Positions 63,507-64,000 of a stretch of 64,000 nucleotides of DNA are shown here, in pieces. Every line of letters starts with the position of its first letter. The first letter of the stretch is position 1. The notes beneath the pieces are model-generated. The model did not search any database, was not told the origin of the DNA, and worked only from the letters and a program-made list of their open reading frames with translations. Location: contig DKXL01000016.1 of NCBI GenBank assembly GCA_002493005.1, forward strand, positions 46,872 to 110,871, given 5' to 3'. The DNA comes from Ruminococcaceae bacterium UBA7127. Lineage in GTDB: Bacteria > Bacillota > Clostridia > Oscillospirales > Acutalibacteraceae. Made by a program: the position numbers and the translations under genes.

Positions 63507-63535
63507 ATTATAGTGTATCACTAATTTTGTACCAA
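63507..63535 (-). promoter_or_regulatory. Promoter of peptide A
   Basis: TTGGTA (63535-63530), 17 bp, TATAAT (63512-63507). Confidence 0.7.
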
Positions 63536-63570
63536 ATATTCCCAACCTTGTTGCTCTTAAGTGAGCATAG

Positions 63571-63597
63571 AAAAACAGGGTACCAATTGGTACCCTG
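63571..63597 (-). terminator. Distal terminator of the peptide B transcript
   Basis: Perfect palindrome CAGGGTACCAA/TTGGTACCCTG (63576-63597) with TTTTTC following on the minus strand. Confidence 0.75.
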
Positions 63598-63616
63598 AAA
63601 AAAGCAAGTTGTTATA

Positions 63617-63645
63617 TTGACAAAACTATAAGTTTATAGTAAAAT
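63617..63645 (+). promoter_or_regulatory. Promoter of the antisense small RNA
   Basis: TTGACA (63617-63622), 17 bp, TAAAAT (63640-63645), on the strand opposite to the peptides. Confidence 0.7.
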
Positions 63646-63651
63646 AAGATT

Positions 63652-63746
63652 ACAAGGAAAACCGTGTAAAGCGGTTAGCCGAATATCTTTAGATTAAAAT
63701 AATCGTCCAATATTGCTTGTGAGGCTGTCGGGCGATTATTTTTTTA
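63652..63746 (+). ncRNA. Candidate antisense RNA (type I antitoxin) for peptide B
   Basis: From a good promoter to an intrinsic terminator there are only about 95 nt with no frame. The 5' part folds as AACCG-TGTAAAG-CGGTT. The 3' end overlaps the last codons and the stop codon of peptide B, which is encoded on the other strand, through the shared terminator stem. The 5' sequence GATTACAAGGAA...GCGGTTAGC recurs at the 5' end of the peptide B transcript. Confidence 0.55.
63698..63746. terminator. Bidirectional terminator shared by antisense RNA and peptide B
   Basis: AATAATCGTCC (63698-63708) pairs with GGGCGATTATT (63730-63740), one G-T pair, followed by TTTTTT on the plus strand. The peptide B stop codon (63738-63736) lies inside the stem. 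Confidence 0.8.
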
Positions 63747-63804
63747 TGTACTTTATAATTTCATATATCACGATAAGCGTGATTAATGTTATTATACTTT
63801 CCAC
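63736..63804 (-). CDS. 22-residue hydrophobic peptide B (candidate type I toxin)
   Basis: GTG start; the peptide reads MESIITLITLIVIYEI and ends KYIKK, matching peptide A in spacing of Ile/Leu/Thr residues and in the basic C-terminus. AAAGGGGG lies 9 nt upstream. Its promoter (TTGCAA-17-TATAAT) gives a long untranslated leader of about 90 nt, which is typical of regulated toxin mRNAs. The convergent antisense RNA overlaps its 3' end. Family knowledge: Fst, TxpA and BsrG-type toxins are small membrane peptides with such an arrangement; the sequence is not one that I can match to them. Confidence 0.6.
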   Translation of the reverse strand: MESIITLITLIVIYEIIKYIKK

Positions 63805-63904
63805 AATTGCATTCCCCCTTTCACAACTTATTAAGCCAATGCTTTTATAGGTTGTGTTACGGATGAAATGCTAACCGCCTTAACTTCCTTGTAATCTCAG
63901 TTGT

Positions 63905-63933
63905 ATTATATCAAATTTATTTAAGAGTTGCAA
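63905..63933 (-). promoter_or_regulatory. Promoter of peptide B mRNA
   Basis: TTGCAA (63933-63928), 17 bp, TATAAT (63910-63905). Confidence 0.75.
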
Positions 63934-63941
63934 TATTAAGA

Positions 63942-64000
63942 CAAGAAAGCGCGCGCACCTAGTGCGTCCGCTTTCGTATAGCCATCGCTCGTGCGCGCGC
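63942..64000. repeat. GC-rich twin-hairpin repeat, copy 2 (cut by window end)
   Basis: 59 bases identical to 34313-34371, starting CAAGAAAGCGCGCGCACC. It includes the first hairpin and the left arm of the second. It lies just upstream of the peptide B promoter. Confidence 0.85.

Overview
The window looks like chromosome of an anaerobic, low-GC, Gram-positive bacterium of the Clostridia, plausibly an Oscillospiraceae/Ruminococcaceae gut commensal (the family placement is inference). The evidence is a sporulation regulator (SpoIIID), fermentative enzymes (pyruvate formate-lyase with its activase, pyruvate:ferredoxin oxidoreductase, two-subunit iron-sulfur fumarase), a tryptophan T-box, a ZTP riboswitch, a perfect CIRCE operator, strong GGAGG ribosome-binding sites and frequent GTG/TTG starts.

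Layout. 1-8.3 kb: partial secreted transglutaminase-like protein, spoIIID, a DegT-type sugar aminotransferase, a tandem intergenic repeat, a uracil/hypoxanthine-DNA glycosylase, pflBA behind a ZTP riboswitch, and a DUF5662 protein. 8.3-18.3 kb: L,D-transpeptidase, a lipoprotein joining a metal/cofactor-binding fold to a peptidoglycan-binding domain, a DUF815 ATPase, a solitary 5S rRNA, an FkbM methyltransferase, mgtE, and an AraC regulator. 18.3-32.5 kb: nifJ, HAD phosphatase, MATE pump, DUF1275 protein, CpXC protein, a two-gene acyl-CoA dehydratase/activase system, and a membrane gene bracketed by inverted repeat copies. 32.5-41.1 kb: mrp, two membrane proteins, and the heat-shock operon hrcA-grpE-dnaK-dnaJ-prmA. 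41.2-48 kb: small membrane proteins, an Xre regulator, and an ABC transporter plus two-component system that looks like an antimicrobial-peptide sensing and resistance module. 48-56.2 kb: acyl-CoA synthetase, ddl-murF, T-box-trpB-trpA-sirtuin, rpsT. 56.2-61.6 kb: an accessory patch with a 49-residue membrane peptide, a Nif11-type leader peptide, an Xre-membrane fusion, a FliB-like Cys-rich protein, then a second two-component system. 61.6-64 kb: fumarase subunits and a locus with the hallmarks of a type I toxin-antitoxin system.

Central metabolism is shared between PFL and PFOR for pyruvate cleavage; the two-subunit fumarase and 2-hydroxyacyl-CoA dehydratase-like genes fit a strictly anaerobic, oxygen-sensitive lifestyle. 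Cell-wall functions recur (L,D-transpeptidase, ddl, murF, peptidoglycan-binding lipoprotein).

The most notable unexplained items are: (i) two paralogous 22-residue hydrophobic peptides with strong ribosome-binding sites and a convergent small RNA sharing a terminator (63.36-63.94 kb); (ii) a family of intergenic repeats, including inverted copies around one membrane gene; (iii) a 59-bp GC-rich twin-hairpin sequence present twice; (iv) a TrpA whose phosphate-binding motifs are degraded; (v) an orphan Nif11-like peptide; (vi) terminator-like hairpins inside the two-component operon.
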